A stretch of DNA of 64,000 nucleotides from Zopfochytrium polystomum (GCA_025765615.1 JAIVFJ010000015.1:496001-560000); one strand, 5' to 3'; positions 1-12,426 are shown, counted from the stretch's first letter. A program made the numbers and translations. The notes: a model not told the origin generated them from the sequence alone.

Positions 1-703
1 GGCCTCGTTGTAGACATGGTCCGACAGCTTGACTTTGCCTGGGTGGTCCTTGGGGTTTTCGCCCACCTTGAGCAAGTTGGCTTTCGCCTCGGGGCTCTTG
101 CTTGGATCGTACAGCCAGTCGACGAGGCCGGTCGTGCCCACCTTCTTTTGCACCATTTTGCCGCCCTGGCCGGCAACCAGCTGGCCCGCTGGGTGGGAGA
201 GTTCGGGTGCATTTGACAGGCGTTTTATTATTAATTAATAAATGGTGAAGCCAATAATATTCATAAAAAGTACAGTACCAGCTTCCGTTGCTTTGATTTC
301 GTGCTGCCCCAACCGGCCGCCGCGGCCCTCCTTGTAAATCACGTCATGTCCGTTGTGTGTCGCCGAGTGCACCGTCGAATGATCGCCCTGCGCCGCGAGC
401 TTTGGTCCTACCTATTTCGTCTCAGCGTTCAGGCCGGGCCGCACTCGCCTCCTACACAACTCAGCTCCTCCAAGCCCCCTCGCCAATGTCTCCCAATCCC
501 CTCACCTGCACTTGAACACCGTCGACGGTCTCGGTGCGGCCTGCAGCGTGGGCCGTCGGTAGCGGCGGCAGGATAATGAAGGCCAGAAGCAGAAGCGCGA
601 GCAGGACGCCGGCGCGAGGCTGACGGTTGAGAGCAGTGCGGCCTGCTATACCGCGAGGACTGCTCCGCCTTGCGGTTGCCGGGCGAGGGCTGACGTGAAG
701 CAT
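1..703 (-). CDS. secreted protein-kinase-like protein, copy 1 (3' end off the window)
   Basis: Three exons on the minus strand: 506-703, 279-411 and 1-188, the last running off the window edge. The introns have GT/AG ends and join in frame. Exon 1 has a basic N-terminus and a long hydrophobic core ending in PTAHAAG, a good secretion signal. Exon 2 carries a kinase-like N-lobe: a degenerate glycine loop (AAQGDHSTVHSA) and the beta-3 lysine in DVIYKEG. Exon 3 covers the following strands (GGKMVQKKVG). The same family is complete at 46481-47614, where the catalytic loop can be seen; here it lies outside the window, so activity cannot be judged. The ATG at 703 was chosen because codons further upstream only encode Arg-Glu dipeptides from a CT repeat. 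Compared with the other copy it lacks one intron between the signal peptide and the TVxGVxVQ segment. Confidence 0.7.
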
Positions 704-719
704 TTCTGAATGTCCGTTG

Positions 720-740
720 CTATCCTCTGTTTCTTTTTGT

Positions 741-801
<61 letters not shown>

Positions 802-1135
802 CTCTCTCTCGCGCGATCCTCACTGGCTCCGTCGGGAGCTAGAGACTGTGCGCCTGGAGTCCGCACGGATACGGGCGGAGCACACAGACATGGGAAGCCA
901 TACCTGCGTGGCATTTCACTCCTCCCATCATTGCGTGAACTGGAGTCCGCGCGGATGCGGGCTGAGCACACAGCACATGGGAAGACAAATTCTCTCTCTC
1001 TCTCTCTCTCGCGCGCGTTGTTGTGATCTCACCGGCTCGGTCGAGCGCCCGCCTGGAGTCCGCGCGGATACGGGCTGAGCACACAGGACACGGGAAGACA
1101 CGGTTGCGTGGCATTTCACTCTTCCTGTCATGTAT
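720..1135. repeat. CT microsatellites inside a roughly 200-bp tandem duplication
   Basis: CT-rich tracts at about 752-811 and 991-1012 are each followed by CGCGCG, a TCACyGGCTCsGTC-like stretch and the element TGGAGTCCGC..GATrCGGGC. That element occurs at about 854, 940 and 1053. The string GCGTGGCATTTCACT recurs at about 906 and 1106. The block lies directly upstream of the kinase-like gene ending at 703, so it may form its promoter region. No coding potential beyond Arg/Glu or Leu/Ser low complexity is visible. Confidence 0.75.
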
Positions 1136-1919
1136 GAAATAATTTGAAAAAAGGAAACAAACTGGTTGCGTTGATAAGCAAAAAAACAAAAAAGGTCGAA
1201 GCCCTACGGGGAAAAAGAAGCGAAAAAGAACGAAAAAAAAAAACACACACACACTTTAGTTGCGATGCATTCAGGCTGCTTAGGATGCGATGCATTCATG
1301 GGATGAGGAGAAATCCAAAAACAATTCTGCCTAAAATCTCGCAAACGCTTCCCTGGAGACTACTAAACACACACTCTTTGTGTTGTCCGTAGCGGATAGC
1401 GGAAGAACGCCTCTCGATGCAAAGCGTGCCCACATGGACAGCCGGACGATGGTGCTACCAGGGGGTGGGTGTACGGTGGGACAATGGACGAGTGTTGGAG
1501 ATTGCCGTGGGCGGGTCGACTGGTTCGCGGTGCTGTCGAGCTTTGTGGCAGTAGATCGAGCAATAGGTGCAAACCACCACAGCATTTCCAACGCACGCCA
1601 CACGCTACTCTCGGCAGGATCTACTGGGTGAACCTTGTGCTTGAAACTCTCACACAGGTCAGATTATGCTTGGCGGGATCAAAAAGGGGGGTATAGAGAG
1701 GCGGAGAAGGATTTTTCACCAGAATCACAACATTTGCCAACCGGCGATTACATTATGCACAACACCGATGGCCTCACGGGCCTTCAATTCCAAGTTCAGA
1801 AAGGAAATTGAACAAAAAAAAAAAAAAAAAAAAAAAGCCGCCGTCACCACGAAATAGTGAATGTCCAACGCACGAGTGCCGAATCGGCGCCCGTTCGAAT
1901 CACGGCCCACAACAACCCC
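1136..1919. other. intergenic stretch, no gene seen
   Basis: No reading frame here has convincing composition or splice structure. The stretch holds A-rich runs near 1146-1240, a near-duplicate GATGCATTC motif at about 1264 and 1288, and a pure A run at about 1807-1836. It probably contains the 3' flank of the minus-strand gene that ends at 1920. Confidence 0.5.
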
Positions 1920-4900
1920 TTAGAGAATCGGCGACGGCTCCCGCGGCCCGCTCCACCGCCTTTTCATCCTCCTGGGCTCCACCACTGCCTTCGCCGCGAA
2001 GCCGCCCGCCGGCGCACCGCCCAGCACGTCGCCCATCCTCGCCTCGCACCGCTGCAAAAACGCGCCGCGAAGCCGCCCCGGAATCCCGCGCATCGCCAGC
2101 CCGTCCACGCGCGAGATCGCCAGCGCCGTCAGCCCGTGCTCGCGGCTGAACGCCTGCATCGCCCGCCGCAGCCGCTTCTTGTGCGCCGCCGCCGCCACGT
2201 CGAGCGTGTGCGGCCAACGCGAGCGGAGAACGTCTTTCCACCCAACCAGCGCGTCGTCAGCGGCGGCAGCGGCGGCAGCGGCGGCAGCGGCGGCGTCGTC
2301 GTCCTCTCCCGCCGGCTCGTCCGAGTCCGAGTTGTCGAGCGCCGCGTCCAAGTCTTCTTCTTCAGGTTGATCTTGTTCGCCGGCGGCTCCATCTGACCCG
2401 GGATCATCAGCGTTAGGATACTCTTCCTCACCGTTGCTGCCTTCCGGCTCGCCATCCGAGACGCCGTCTTCTGCCTCGTAGGCCGCCTCGGTTGCATCCT
2501 GGTCGGCCTCGCAGGCGGCCGCATCGTCCGCGACGTCGGAATTGTTGACTGCGGCGTCTTCTTCCTCAAGGTCTTCGTCCAGGTCGCTACCTTTGTCGCT
2601 GGACGCATCGCTGGAGTCGCCGGCTTCCGCTTCCTCCTCGTCTTCCTGATCCTCCTCTTCCTGTTCTTCAAAGTCTTCTGATTCGGCTGCAATCTCTGCA
2701 GCGGAATGCAGACAAGCCGCGGATTCCGACTCTTCCTCGTCGTTTGCTTCTTCGTCATTGTCCTCACATTCAACGCCCGCTTCACGGCTCCCTTGCGCTG
2801 CGCTGCCGTCCTCGTCAGATCCTTCATCCTCCTCGCTGTCGTCACCACCCTCAACTTCCGAATCTCCATTACCGGCACTCCGTTCGGTTTCATCCGCTGC
2901 AGCCGAGTTTTCATGGGCGACGTTGTTCTCCGCAACGAGCTCGTCCGCCTCGTCGTCTTCGTCGCCATCCTCCCCTGCACTGGTGTCTTACGAATCATCA
3001 TCCCCAGAACCGTCATCATCCCCAGAACCATCGCCTTTGTCCCAACTTTCCGCAGTTTCAATTTCAACAGAGGGGACGGCATTTGTCTGACCTTCACTCG
3101 AATCGCCGTGGCCCACCGTCTCCTCGTCCTCTTCGTCGTCAACATCCTCCTTTTTCGCGTCCCCTTCTTGTAGATCAGCCTCTGAACCCTGGCCATCCAC
3201 ATCCATTGCCTCTGCACAATCGTCAGTGCTCTCCTTCCCGCTTGCTTCCTCCTCATCCGAGTCGTTCGTGCCGTCCTCTTCTCCCGCAGAGCTGGCGTCG
3301 TCTTCGTCTACTTCTCCGTCCGGGATATCCCCGTCGCCGTCCGCCTCAGCGCCATCCTCCTCCGTCGAAGTCTCCTCAAGCACCTCCTCACACGGCTCTC
3401 GCATCTCACGGAGAAACGCCGAGTGCAGTCGCGGCGGCACTGCATACGCGCCGCCCACCTTGCGCAGCCGGTGCCTGTGACAAAGCTTGTACGCCGCGGG
3501 AGCGACCCGCTCGCGGGCCGCGCGGTCGCTCCAAACCTGCGGCCACTCGGCCCGCACGAGCGTCGTCCACGCGACCGTCCCGCACCGCTGCTGCATCGCG
3601 TCGAGAAACGCGTCGCGCAGATGCAACGGCACCGTAACCGTGAGCCGTCGCCGCGGCCGACCCGCCGCGCTGCGAGCCAGCCCGTGCCGCTCGAAAAAGT
3701 CGTCCGCCGCCGCCGCCGCCCGCTCCCGGAACCCGCTGTCCTCCGCCCACGGCTTCCGCCACCGACCACTGACTAGAGTCGTCCACGCAGCGCCGCCGCG
3801 GACCTGCGCGGGGACCGTGCTGCTTCCTCCGTCGTTGGCGCCTGCGCTTGCGTCCTTCTCACAATCTAACTGTGCGACTTCGTCCGCCTGTGCGTGCTCC
3901 ACCCGATCTGCAATCCCGTCACCGTTGTTCGGGTGCGATGCCACCGCAACCTTGTTCACTCTAGCAGCCTTCTTGATGCTGCTGGGTGAATCTTTCGGGG
4001 CGTCTGCTCCAACTTGGGTGCCCGGTTGTGCGCGCGCTTCTGGGGAACTTGCCTCGTCCGCGTTCCCCTCCTCCTCCTCCTCCTCGCCTTCCGCGTCGTT
4101 CGCCTCCTCCACCCGCGCCATCCCGCACCTCGCCGCCAAGTCGGCCACAAACGCCTCTCTCAGCCGCGCCGGCACCGCGAGTACCGCCCGCCCCGTCTCC
4201 CCGTCCGTGACCCTCTCCTCAAGCCCGTGACGAAGGCAAAACCTCCACGCCACCCCACATACGCGCGGGCGGAACTTGCCGCAAGCCCAACGCTGCGGCC
4301 ACCTAGAACGTACGAGGGCCGTCCACGCCACGAGGCCGCAGTCGGCGTCCGAAGATGCCGCGGTGGCCGGCTGCCTCGCCGCCCGTATTGGCGGCTCCTG
4401 CGCGAGTGGCGCCTTCGTGGAAACCCGCAGGGTCGCCGGCTACGTCGTCCGCCTCGTCCTCATCCTCATCTCCCTCCTCCTGCTCATCCTCGTCCTGCTC
4501 TTCCTCTTCGTGCTTCTCCACCTCCTGCTCCTCCACCTCTTCCTCCCCCACCGCCTCATCCTCCCCGCCGTCCTCCACAGACTCTCCCTCTCCCTTCTCC
4601 GCCACCGCCTCCTCCCCACCGCGCCAACCCTTCGTCCCGGCCACCCCAAACGTCGCCGCCACCTCCGCCAGAAACGCCTCCCTCAGCCTCGCCGGCACCG
4701 CGAGCACCGCCCGCCGCGTCACCCCGTTCGTGACCCTCTCCTGAATCCCGTGCCGCTGGGAAAACTTCCGCATCGCTGTAGACACGCGCAAGCGGAAGCG
4801 GCTAGAGGGCCACTGCTCCGGCCACCGCGAACGCACGAGGGTCGTCCACGCTTCGGGGGTGGCGGCGGCGTCGTCGGCATCGTCGTCGTCCTCGGCGACC

Positions 4901-6844
4901 GAAGATGCTGCGGTAGACGCGGCCTCGCCGCCGGCAACGGGGGCTTCGGCGCGTCTCGTGTCGTCATCGTGACCGTCGGAGCCGCCGCCGCCGCCGGATT
5001 CTTCGTCCGCCGCCGCCTTCTTCTGCTCCTCCACCACCCCCTCTTCCTTCTTCTCCACAACCCCACGACCCATCCCCACCGCCCCGTCCACCGCACCCGC
5101 ACCCGCACCCGCACCCGCACCCGCGCCCTCCGCGCCACCATCACCCTCACCCTCAGGCTGGCTCCCCGACCGCCCGCCCGCACCGCCGCGCGACGAGCTC
5201 AACAAACTCGCCGCACAGCCGCCGTGCGGCCCTGCGCGGTCACCGCGGCGCGCGAGAGCCCGTGCCGCTGCTTCATGGCCGCCACCGCGCTGCGCAGCTC
5301 GTTGCGCCCGGCGCGCGACTGGACAAAGTGCGGCCACCGCGTTCGCACCACGTCCGGCCAGCCGATGAGGTCGTCCGGGTCGGAGGTGGTGGGGGTGGTG
5401 GCAGTGGCGGTGGCGGCGGTGGTGGGCGGTAGGACGGCGGCGGCGGCGGCGCCGTCGTCGGCGTCGTCTTCGTCGACGACGGTCGTGGGTTTGCCCGTGG
5501 CCGCGGTAGTGCTCTTTGCGGGTTCGCGGTCGCCGGTGACTCGCGCGCCGCCGTCGCCCTGACTGTTCTCCTGCTCCGCCGACGACGAAAGCCGAACGAC
5601 CTGCCCGTCCAGGTCGACCTCGAAACCCGCTCCGCCCCGCTCGTCCTCCTCGTCTTCCTCTTCTTCTTCGTCGTCGTCGTCGTCGTCCTCGTCCGACGAC
5701 CGCCGACCACCATCACCACCACCAACGCACCCTTCATGCCCGAAGTCGCCCTCCGCCCCATCCACATCATCCCCACTAAACCCCTCCCCCTCCCCAACGT
5801 CCTCATACACCGCATCCATCATCGCCCCAAACAGCGCCTCCGCGTCCGCTAAATACCCCTCCTCGCAACTCGGCAGGGATCCGCGGCGCCAACGAAGACG
5901 CCGACGACGACAAAGACGACGACACTCCCGCGTCCGCGACAAACCGCCCCGCCCACGCCCCGAGCCGCGCGTCGGCCGCTAACGACCGCCCGCGCACGTA
6001 CGCGGGCCAACGATGCCGTAGAGCCGCGTCCCACGCCTCGCCGTCATCGTTTTCGTCGTCGTCGCGACGGCGCCGGCCAGGAGTAAGCTCGCCGCCGGGC
6101 GCGTAGCTCGCCTCCGGCGCGTCTTCACCCTCCTCTAGCTTGACGTCGTCGTACGCATCTACCGTTACCCCAGTCGTCGTCCGCACCCGCTTCCGCCCCG
6201 CCCCGTCCGCGTCGTCGTCGTCATCGTCCTCCCACCCCTCGCCCCCCCGCACCCGCTTCCCCCCCGGCCTCCACATCCTCTACCTCCTCCGCCTCCTCCC
6301 TGCCCCAGTCCCCGCCATCCCCCCTCCGTCGTCGCTTCCTCTTCCATCCGTCATCGTCATCATCATCATCCCGCGCCGCCGGCAGCCGCCGCCGCACCCT
6401 CCACCCCGTCGCCCGCACCCGCCCTCGCCGGCGACGACCGCTACGAGCCTCAACCCGCGCAACGCGACGCTGCAACGCGGCCAACGCGGCTGCGAGGCGC
6501 GCGGAGTCGGCGTCGCGGCGTGCGAGGGCGCGCTCGGTTGCGTCGAGGGCGTGGGCGAGGGAGCGGGCGAGGGCTGAGCAGCGAGGGGTGACGGGTGGCG
6601 GTTGCGGTTGTTGGAGTGCCGCGGGGGCCGCGGCGCGGGGTGGGTTTTGCGGCGGGGTGGGTGGGGTTGGCGGGTGTGGGGCGAGGAGGGAGAGGGTGCT
6701 GCTGCTGCAGCTGCTGCTGGTGAGGCTGCTGAGGCTTCTGGTTAGGCTGGAGGGCGGCGGGGTGGGCAGGAGGGCGGAGGCGGCGGCGGTGGGGTGGTGG
6801 TGCATCGCTTTGTGGCGGCGGTTGCCTGGGTGGGATGTAAGCAT
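1920..6844 (-). CDS. acidic protein with seven copies of an unrecognised ~70-residue WP domain; reading frame broken
   Basis: Read on the minus strand from ATG 6844 to TAG 1920. The N-terminus has a Pro-rich segment and a heptad-like coiled coil (about 6600-6440). It is followed by seven copies of a domain with the pattern [AG]Wxx[LV][VL]RxxWP, then HGL, then PxRLRxAF. The copies lie at about 6036-5840, 5363-5170, 4851-4645, 4331-4122, 3788-3579, 3575-3390 and 2246-2040, separated by Glu/Asp/Ser/Ala-rich linkers. Basic domains between acidic linkers suggest a nuclear or nucleic-acid-linked protein, but I recognise no family. The frame changes near 6242-6265, 5856-5862, 5219-5243, 5150-5185 and 4355-4378, each equal to one extra base, and an in-frame TAA sits at 2988-2990 inside a linker that stays open on both sides. 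It is either a real gene with assembly errors or a decaying one. Confidence 0.6.
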
Positions 6845-8399
6845 CTGCGATGGTCAGGTTGGCGGTGAAGGGATCTTTGGGGGAGGGAGCGGATTGTGCG
6901 TTCGCTTTATCTCGATTTGCGTAGACCCTGTCGAGGATTGTCTCGTCGAGGATGAGCTCCGTCCGCTCGATTGTTCAGCTTCGTCCGCGTTCTGACGGGG
7001 AAGAGCACCGGGCGATCGGGGCGATCGAGCGACCTCCTCTCGCTGCGTAATGTAGTTCGTTGTCGTGATTAGCGACTTGAACGAAAATGAAAGAATGGCG
7101 AACAAGTCAGAGACAGACACCAAACGGAAGGTCAGAAAGTGTTACGCTAAGGGTCCCGTTTCCTCCTGGCCGCGGAGCACCCGTGTCTAACTCAAATCAC
7201 GCGCCCTTCTTTCGGAGAAGACGTGTCTGCGGGTGCTGAAAAAGAAACTTCGCGCGGGAGCGACGGTATGAGGAGAGAAAACTCAAGTCCATTCATATTC
7301 GTTTTTTTTTCCTTTTTTCCTCCCCGTTTCCTTCTCTCATTCTGCTCCGTCGTTCTGGCGTCGTCCGTCGGCAGGGAGCAAACAGGACCGTCACTGCGTT
7401 GCTCTTCTGCGATCGGGGCTGGCGGCGGGCGGGGTCGGACACGGGTTGAGGAGGAAAGTCCGCGCTCGGTCGTCGGCATGACGACGGGTTTCGCATCATT
7501 CGAGAAAGTGGAAGGGGAGGGGGGAGGGCGGGATTCTCACCGAAAGAGGTTGGGGTGGGGGAGGAGGGGGAACGAGCGGGGCCAGAAACGTGGGAAGTGG
7601 CGGTAACGGTGGTGGGAAGGAAGTACGCGGGGGTACGGCAAAGAAAGGGCGATACGTGGAGAAAAGAGGCTGATGTGTTGTGCTGAGGTTCTTTCCATCA
7701 AGCCCCAGGTATCTGACGGGGGGAAGACTGCAAAGAGTGGTCGTGCCTCGTGGAGTGAGGGGAGGGACGGGGGAGGGGGGGTGGTCAGGTGGGGAGGCGG
7801 GGGGTGGGGGGAGGGGAGAGTGGGGAGTACTTCGTCGTCGGTACGACTCTCCCCAGCATAAACATCTAGGTAGGCAACAAGCATAAAGAGGCAACGATCA
7901 CACAGAAAAAGTGAGACGGGCAGAGAGCTCCATAAACCATAAGAATATATCGACAACAAAGGCAGAAAAAAACAAACACGAGGGAGTAAGGATGAAATCG
8001 CTGGGGTCGCGAGCGTTGAGGAGTGGTTGGTGGGATGGTTGTTTGGTCGGTCTGGTTGTTGGTTGGTTGGGTTGGGATGGGTTGCTGGGGGTGGGGGACG
8101 TGGGAGGATGCCCAACCAGCGAAGTGCGGGGACAAAATTCGAAAATAATGTGTGGAGGGAAATAAAAGGAAATATGGCTTTCATGCAGAAGCATCGAGAC
8201 AGGTGGAAGACGCAAAAACAGGAAGGAGGGATCGAAGGGGGAGAGGGAAAGGCGGCAGCAAGAAAGAAAAGTGTAAAATGGAGTCAAAACTAATCGAAAA
8301 CAGGTAAACGTTGGCGACGCGAAACAATTGAGTCGCTCAAAGCACAAAAACAGGAAACAGCAGCAAAAATTCGGGCGGGTCAGGACATACACTGGATCG
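6845..8399. other. intergenic region between two minus-strand genes, no gene seen
   Basis: This region should contain the promoter of the gene starting at 6844 and the 3' flank of the gene ending at 8400. It is purine/pyrimidine skewed (long G-rich then A-rich plus-strand stretches from 7500 to 8300). Its reading frames are low in complexity and lack domain features. A GGTTGGTTGG-like run lies near 8040-8075. Confidence 0.5.
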
Positions 8400-11300
8400 T
8401 CAACGACGAGTGGCGGCCGCAGCACCAGCGGCTATCGCAGCCTTCAACGCTTCCTCCGTGCCCGTGTTCTTACGTACAGGTTTCGGCACGCCCCCATCCT
8501 CCCGAGCGAGCTCCACCTCGCCAATCTCGCCGACCTCATCATCAATCACCTTTACAGTCGCGGTCCACGTCACCGAGGCGGTCGACCCACTCACCGCAGG
8601 CGTTACCGAGCCGTTGGTGGCGGCGGCCGCCTCTGCAGTCGTTCCTGCGCCAGCGGTTGTCGCCGTCGCCGCGTCGCCCTCGAGCAGCATCAGCTGAGCC
8701 GCCTCCAGGTCCTTCAGCGCCTCCTGCGCTGCCTCCACCACGTTGCGCGCGCTCGCCAGGACGAGTCCTTCCTTGTCCACAACGCCGGCCGCAGAGGTGG
8801 CCTCGCCCGCCTTCATCTTGACGATGGCGCGCATCTGCATCGCGACCGTCTCGCAGACCGACAGCGACGCGCGCAGCTGCTGCGCGAGCCGCTTGTCCGC
8901 GCACGCTTGCGCAACGGGGAACCACGACGTCGCGATGCCGCGGCCGAGGACGACGATCTCGCGCGCAGACTCGATGTAGTTTGCCCGGTGGGTCGCCATA
9001 GGCGGCGGCAGAGACGCCGGCGCCCAGCATCCCGTCGTGCGCGGACTTGCAGTCTGCCATGCGGGCGGAGATCAGGCGAGCGAGGCCGGTGAGGTCGTGC
9101 ATGTCGATCTTGAGCCGGCGGCGCGCTGGGGCGATTTTGAAATGGCGGCCGCGCGGTGTGTCCCCGAGATCGTCGTTGTACGAGACCATGGACGCCGTGT
9201 CAGCCCAGTCGGAAACAATGGAGGCGGTGTCGCTGAACTGCGGGGTGGACATTGGAACAGCCGGCGATGTAGCTGCCAAAAGAGGTGTTGCGGAAATGGA
9301 GGGTGTGGGGGCCGCAGACACCGTTTCGGTGACAGGTGCCGCAGGTTGTGCATCTTCTTCACCTACAACAGTCTCTTCCGTCACCGAGTCTTTGCTTACA
9401 GAATTGGCCAGATCCGTCTCTTCAGCAGCTTGGGCCGCCGGGTCCTCTTCAACTTTCTCCTGCGATCCAGGTGAGGCTTCAGGTGCTTCGGTGGGCTCGT
9501 CCTTTGTCGCTTCTTCAGGTTGTCCAGCAGTGACCTCCACGTTAGCAGAGACTGCAGTGTCACCACCCTCCAGAATCTCCACAACGTCAGATGCGACCGC
9601 TTCGGCATCGGCGACTTTCTCGCTTTCGTCAGCAACAGCAGCTGGGGGTTCCACTACGGTTTCCTCGACCGGTCGGACGACTTCTACCTGTTCATCCGCT
9701 TCCTGGGGCGCAACACCGTTGCGAGGCGTCTCAGTGTCTGCAGAATCACCAGAAGCATCCGCGTCCGGGGTTCCGACATCAACAACTGCGACATCGCTTT
9801 TGACATCTTCTTCGTCGTCGGCGTCCACATCTCCGGGATGCTCAGCACCCTCCGCGTCATCGCTGTCAATCTTGGTTGCCTTCTTGCTTTTACGTTTCTT
9901 TCCATTGCTGATCTCACCGTCATCGTCCATAGGGATGCCAGCTTCCTCGACGGCATCGCTCTTTTCGTGGACCGTGACAACTCCGCCACCGCGAATAGTG
10001 ACGCGTTGCGCAGGCTCCGCTGGTGCGGACGTTTCCGCTTTCTGACTAGACAGCCTGCTGCTGACACTCCGGGCGATGCGGCTGCGTGGTGCTGCAGTTG
10101 AAGTGGATGCAGAAGGCTCATCAGGCTTCTCCTTCGTCTTGACTGCAGATGTCGCCGGCGGCAGTCGCGATCTCTGAACGGAGGACCTCGAGGAAGAAGC
10201 TGCAGGAGAGGCCGGGGGGCTTGGCCCGCCGGCAGCGGAGACCGATGGTGCTGAAGTGGACTTTGGCAGGCGGGACGAGCTGCCATTCGCGTTGAGGGAT
10301 GATGGCAGCCGTTGGCGTGCGGTGGGGATCGCTGAGCTGTCTGGCTTCGGGCTTGGCCTGGGCGAAGTGGGTGCCGAGACAGAACCTTGTGCTTGCAGCC
10401 AAGATGATCTCTTTGGGTTGGTGGACAGCCTGGGAATGCGGCCGCCGCTCGCGGAGGGCGGCATTGGAACTTGAGGACCCGGCGGGGAGGTTGCAGCGTT
10501 GTTGGTGCTTGTGGTTCCGTTCTCGTCAGTCAAAAAGTGATGGCTGTGGCTGCGATGCAGAATTCGCTGACGAGGCACTTCCGAGTCGCTGCTGCTACTA
10601 CTGCTCCACGTGTGCGCGGCGCGCATCGTGGCCTGGACATACGAGTCATCAATAGATTAGTGACGGAGGATAGGAACGAGAAAAACACACCTGTCCGACG
10701 GGTCTCCAAAGTGGCTGGGTGAAGGAGCTCCGTGTTGAGGACGGAGAGCTGCCGGGTTGGCCCAGCCGTTTCAAGCGGTAAGGGTTGGACTCTTGCAAGG
10801 CACGAATGCGTTCTGCTTTGAGTTGACAGGCAAGGCAGTTGGACCGCGACGAGTGGCGCGAGAGAGCCGAGACATCGGAGACTTTTGAACCGAGAGACGT
10901 TTCTGACTTTCTCCGACCGATTCGGCGAATTGTGCGGTCGGCAACGTATGGAATATTTCGGAATGGTGAAGGTCGGGTGAGAGGTGATGGCGATTGCGAG
11001 ACTGAGGCGTTTGGGAAGATGGGTGTGCCGAGCGTGGAAACGGGAGCCCAGTGGTGAGCGGGAGGCGATGAAGAAATCGAGGAAGAGGAGGAGGACGTCG
11101 ACGAAGAGGACGACGAGGAGGTGCTCGAAACGAGCCTGTTTGCAAAGGAAACAGGCGTGTTTCCTCGTATCCTACTGGGGCTGCCAGGGTAGTGAAGGGC
11201 GGAGGCGGGTACTTGGGATGGAGGCGCTCCCGTTGAATGGTTGTTGTTGTTTGTTGTGGAAGCAGTTTCGGTGGCGTCGGGCGGTGCCCCACCGTTCAGC

Positions 11301-11485
11301 CTGCTCGTGGAAGGCGTGGGCGAAGTAACAGGGAGCCGAGACGTCTTGCGCCTCAGTGACCGCGACGCATTTGGAGACGACGCTGGATCGTCGCGGTCCG
11401 CAGGGGGAGCCGGGGGTGGAGGCTGCTCGAGAGGGAGGAGAAGGGGGTCCGTTGGCAGCATGGATGGGTCCACAACGGGCGTCAT
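8400..11485 (-). CDS. large Ser/Pro-rich protein with a C-terminal helical domain (scaffold-like, unknown)
   Basis: Two exons: 10691-11485 and 8400-10632, with a 58-nt intron (GTGTGT donor, CTAAT branch, TCCAG acceptor) joined in phase 0. The ATG at 11485 is the first in frame after an upstream TAA. Roughly the first 700 residues are disordered: Pro/Ser/Thr-rich, a long Ser run, a CLAC motif with a charged patch (QLKAERIRAL), then acidic linkers. The last ~250 residues, beginning near KIAPARRRLKIDMHDLTGL, are mostly predicted amphipathic helices (for example NYIESAREIVVLGRG), of the kind seen in four-helix-bundle adaptors. I do not recognise a named family. The frame shifts by one base at about 8985-9003, next to the helical region; the codons on both sides have the same composition and protein quality, so an assembly indel is likely. 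Cytoplasmic scaffold is an inference only. Confidence 0.6.
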
Positions 11486-11946
11486 TGGAAGTTGGGAAGG
11501 AGGCAATCGACCGGAGAGATGCCCGCGAAAGAGTGGTTAATGCGCGGGCGAGATCTTTGGGGCGGCGCGATCGGAGCCGGGCGTTAGCTGGCTTCAGGTG
11601 GTTGTTTTTTTCAATGGGAGATGTTAGGGGGGGCCACGGTTTTCGGTGCACAAAGGGAAGGATGGATGAATGGGTGAATGGGATGGTGGTGGATGGGGTG
11701 GAGTGGCATCCATGATGGATGGATGGATGGATGGATGGATGCGAGAGGATGAGTCAGTCGATCCGACTGCTTGGTTTGCAAGATAGTTGGGGGAGAGTCC
11801 GGGAAGGAAAGAGAAGGGGAAGGGGAAAGGGGAGGAAGGGAGGGCGGGGAAGGTAGTGGAGAGGTATGCCTTGCCTCGTCGTGGTGGTCGCTCGTTGTCG
11901 CCGCCGCCTCCTCGTTCAAACTCTTCCTCGTTTCGCCCCGTCTCTA

Positions 11947-11977
<31 letters not shown>

Positions 11978-12426
11978 TTCTCTCTTCTCGGTCTGTCTGT
12001 CTGCTGATCCGAGTGTCGCTTGTCTGTCTGTCTGTCTCTCTGTCTGTGTGGCTGTTCCTACAGATCCCTTAAAATCGACAAAAAATCGATCGCGAATTCT
12101 TCTTTTTTTTTTTCTTTTTTTTCTTTTTCATTTTTGGGCGGACGCTGTGGCGTTCACGCGCACTGGTTTTACTCTCAAGAAAGTCCTCTGTTTCAAAAAA
12201 AAAATACCAAAGATACTACTACTGACAGAGAAGAACCGACAGAGAAGAAAGCTGACAACTCCAAGAAGAGAAGTAGGCCGACGTAGTTCATTCCACTGCA
12301 CTTGAGACTTACGACAGTATTGATCCCTGAAAACGACAAAGTCCCCAGGAAACAGCGCACTCCCCGCACAGCCCAAACCACCCATTACCTCCAACAACCT
12401 CCCCGCAGCAGCAACCTGCAAGAAGC
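11486..12426. other. divergent promoter region with simple repeats
   Basis: This stretch separates a minus-strand gene (ATG 11485) from a plus-strand gene (ATG 12427). It holds an ATGG/TGGA tetranucleotide run at about 11712-11744, a GTCT run at about 11948-12050 and T-rich tracts at 12100-12140. No convincing coding region was seen. Confidence 0.55.

Noticed and set aside
1870..1912. tRNA-like B box (GTTCGAATC)
   Set aside because: The T stem does not pair and no acceptor or anticodon stem can be drawn around it.
2706..3173. Hydrophobic plus-strand frame resembling membrane helices
   Set aside because: GAA/GAC-rich acidic linkers read backwards always give Phe/Val/Leu-rich sequence; the minus strand is the coding one.
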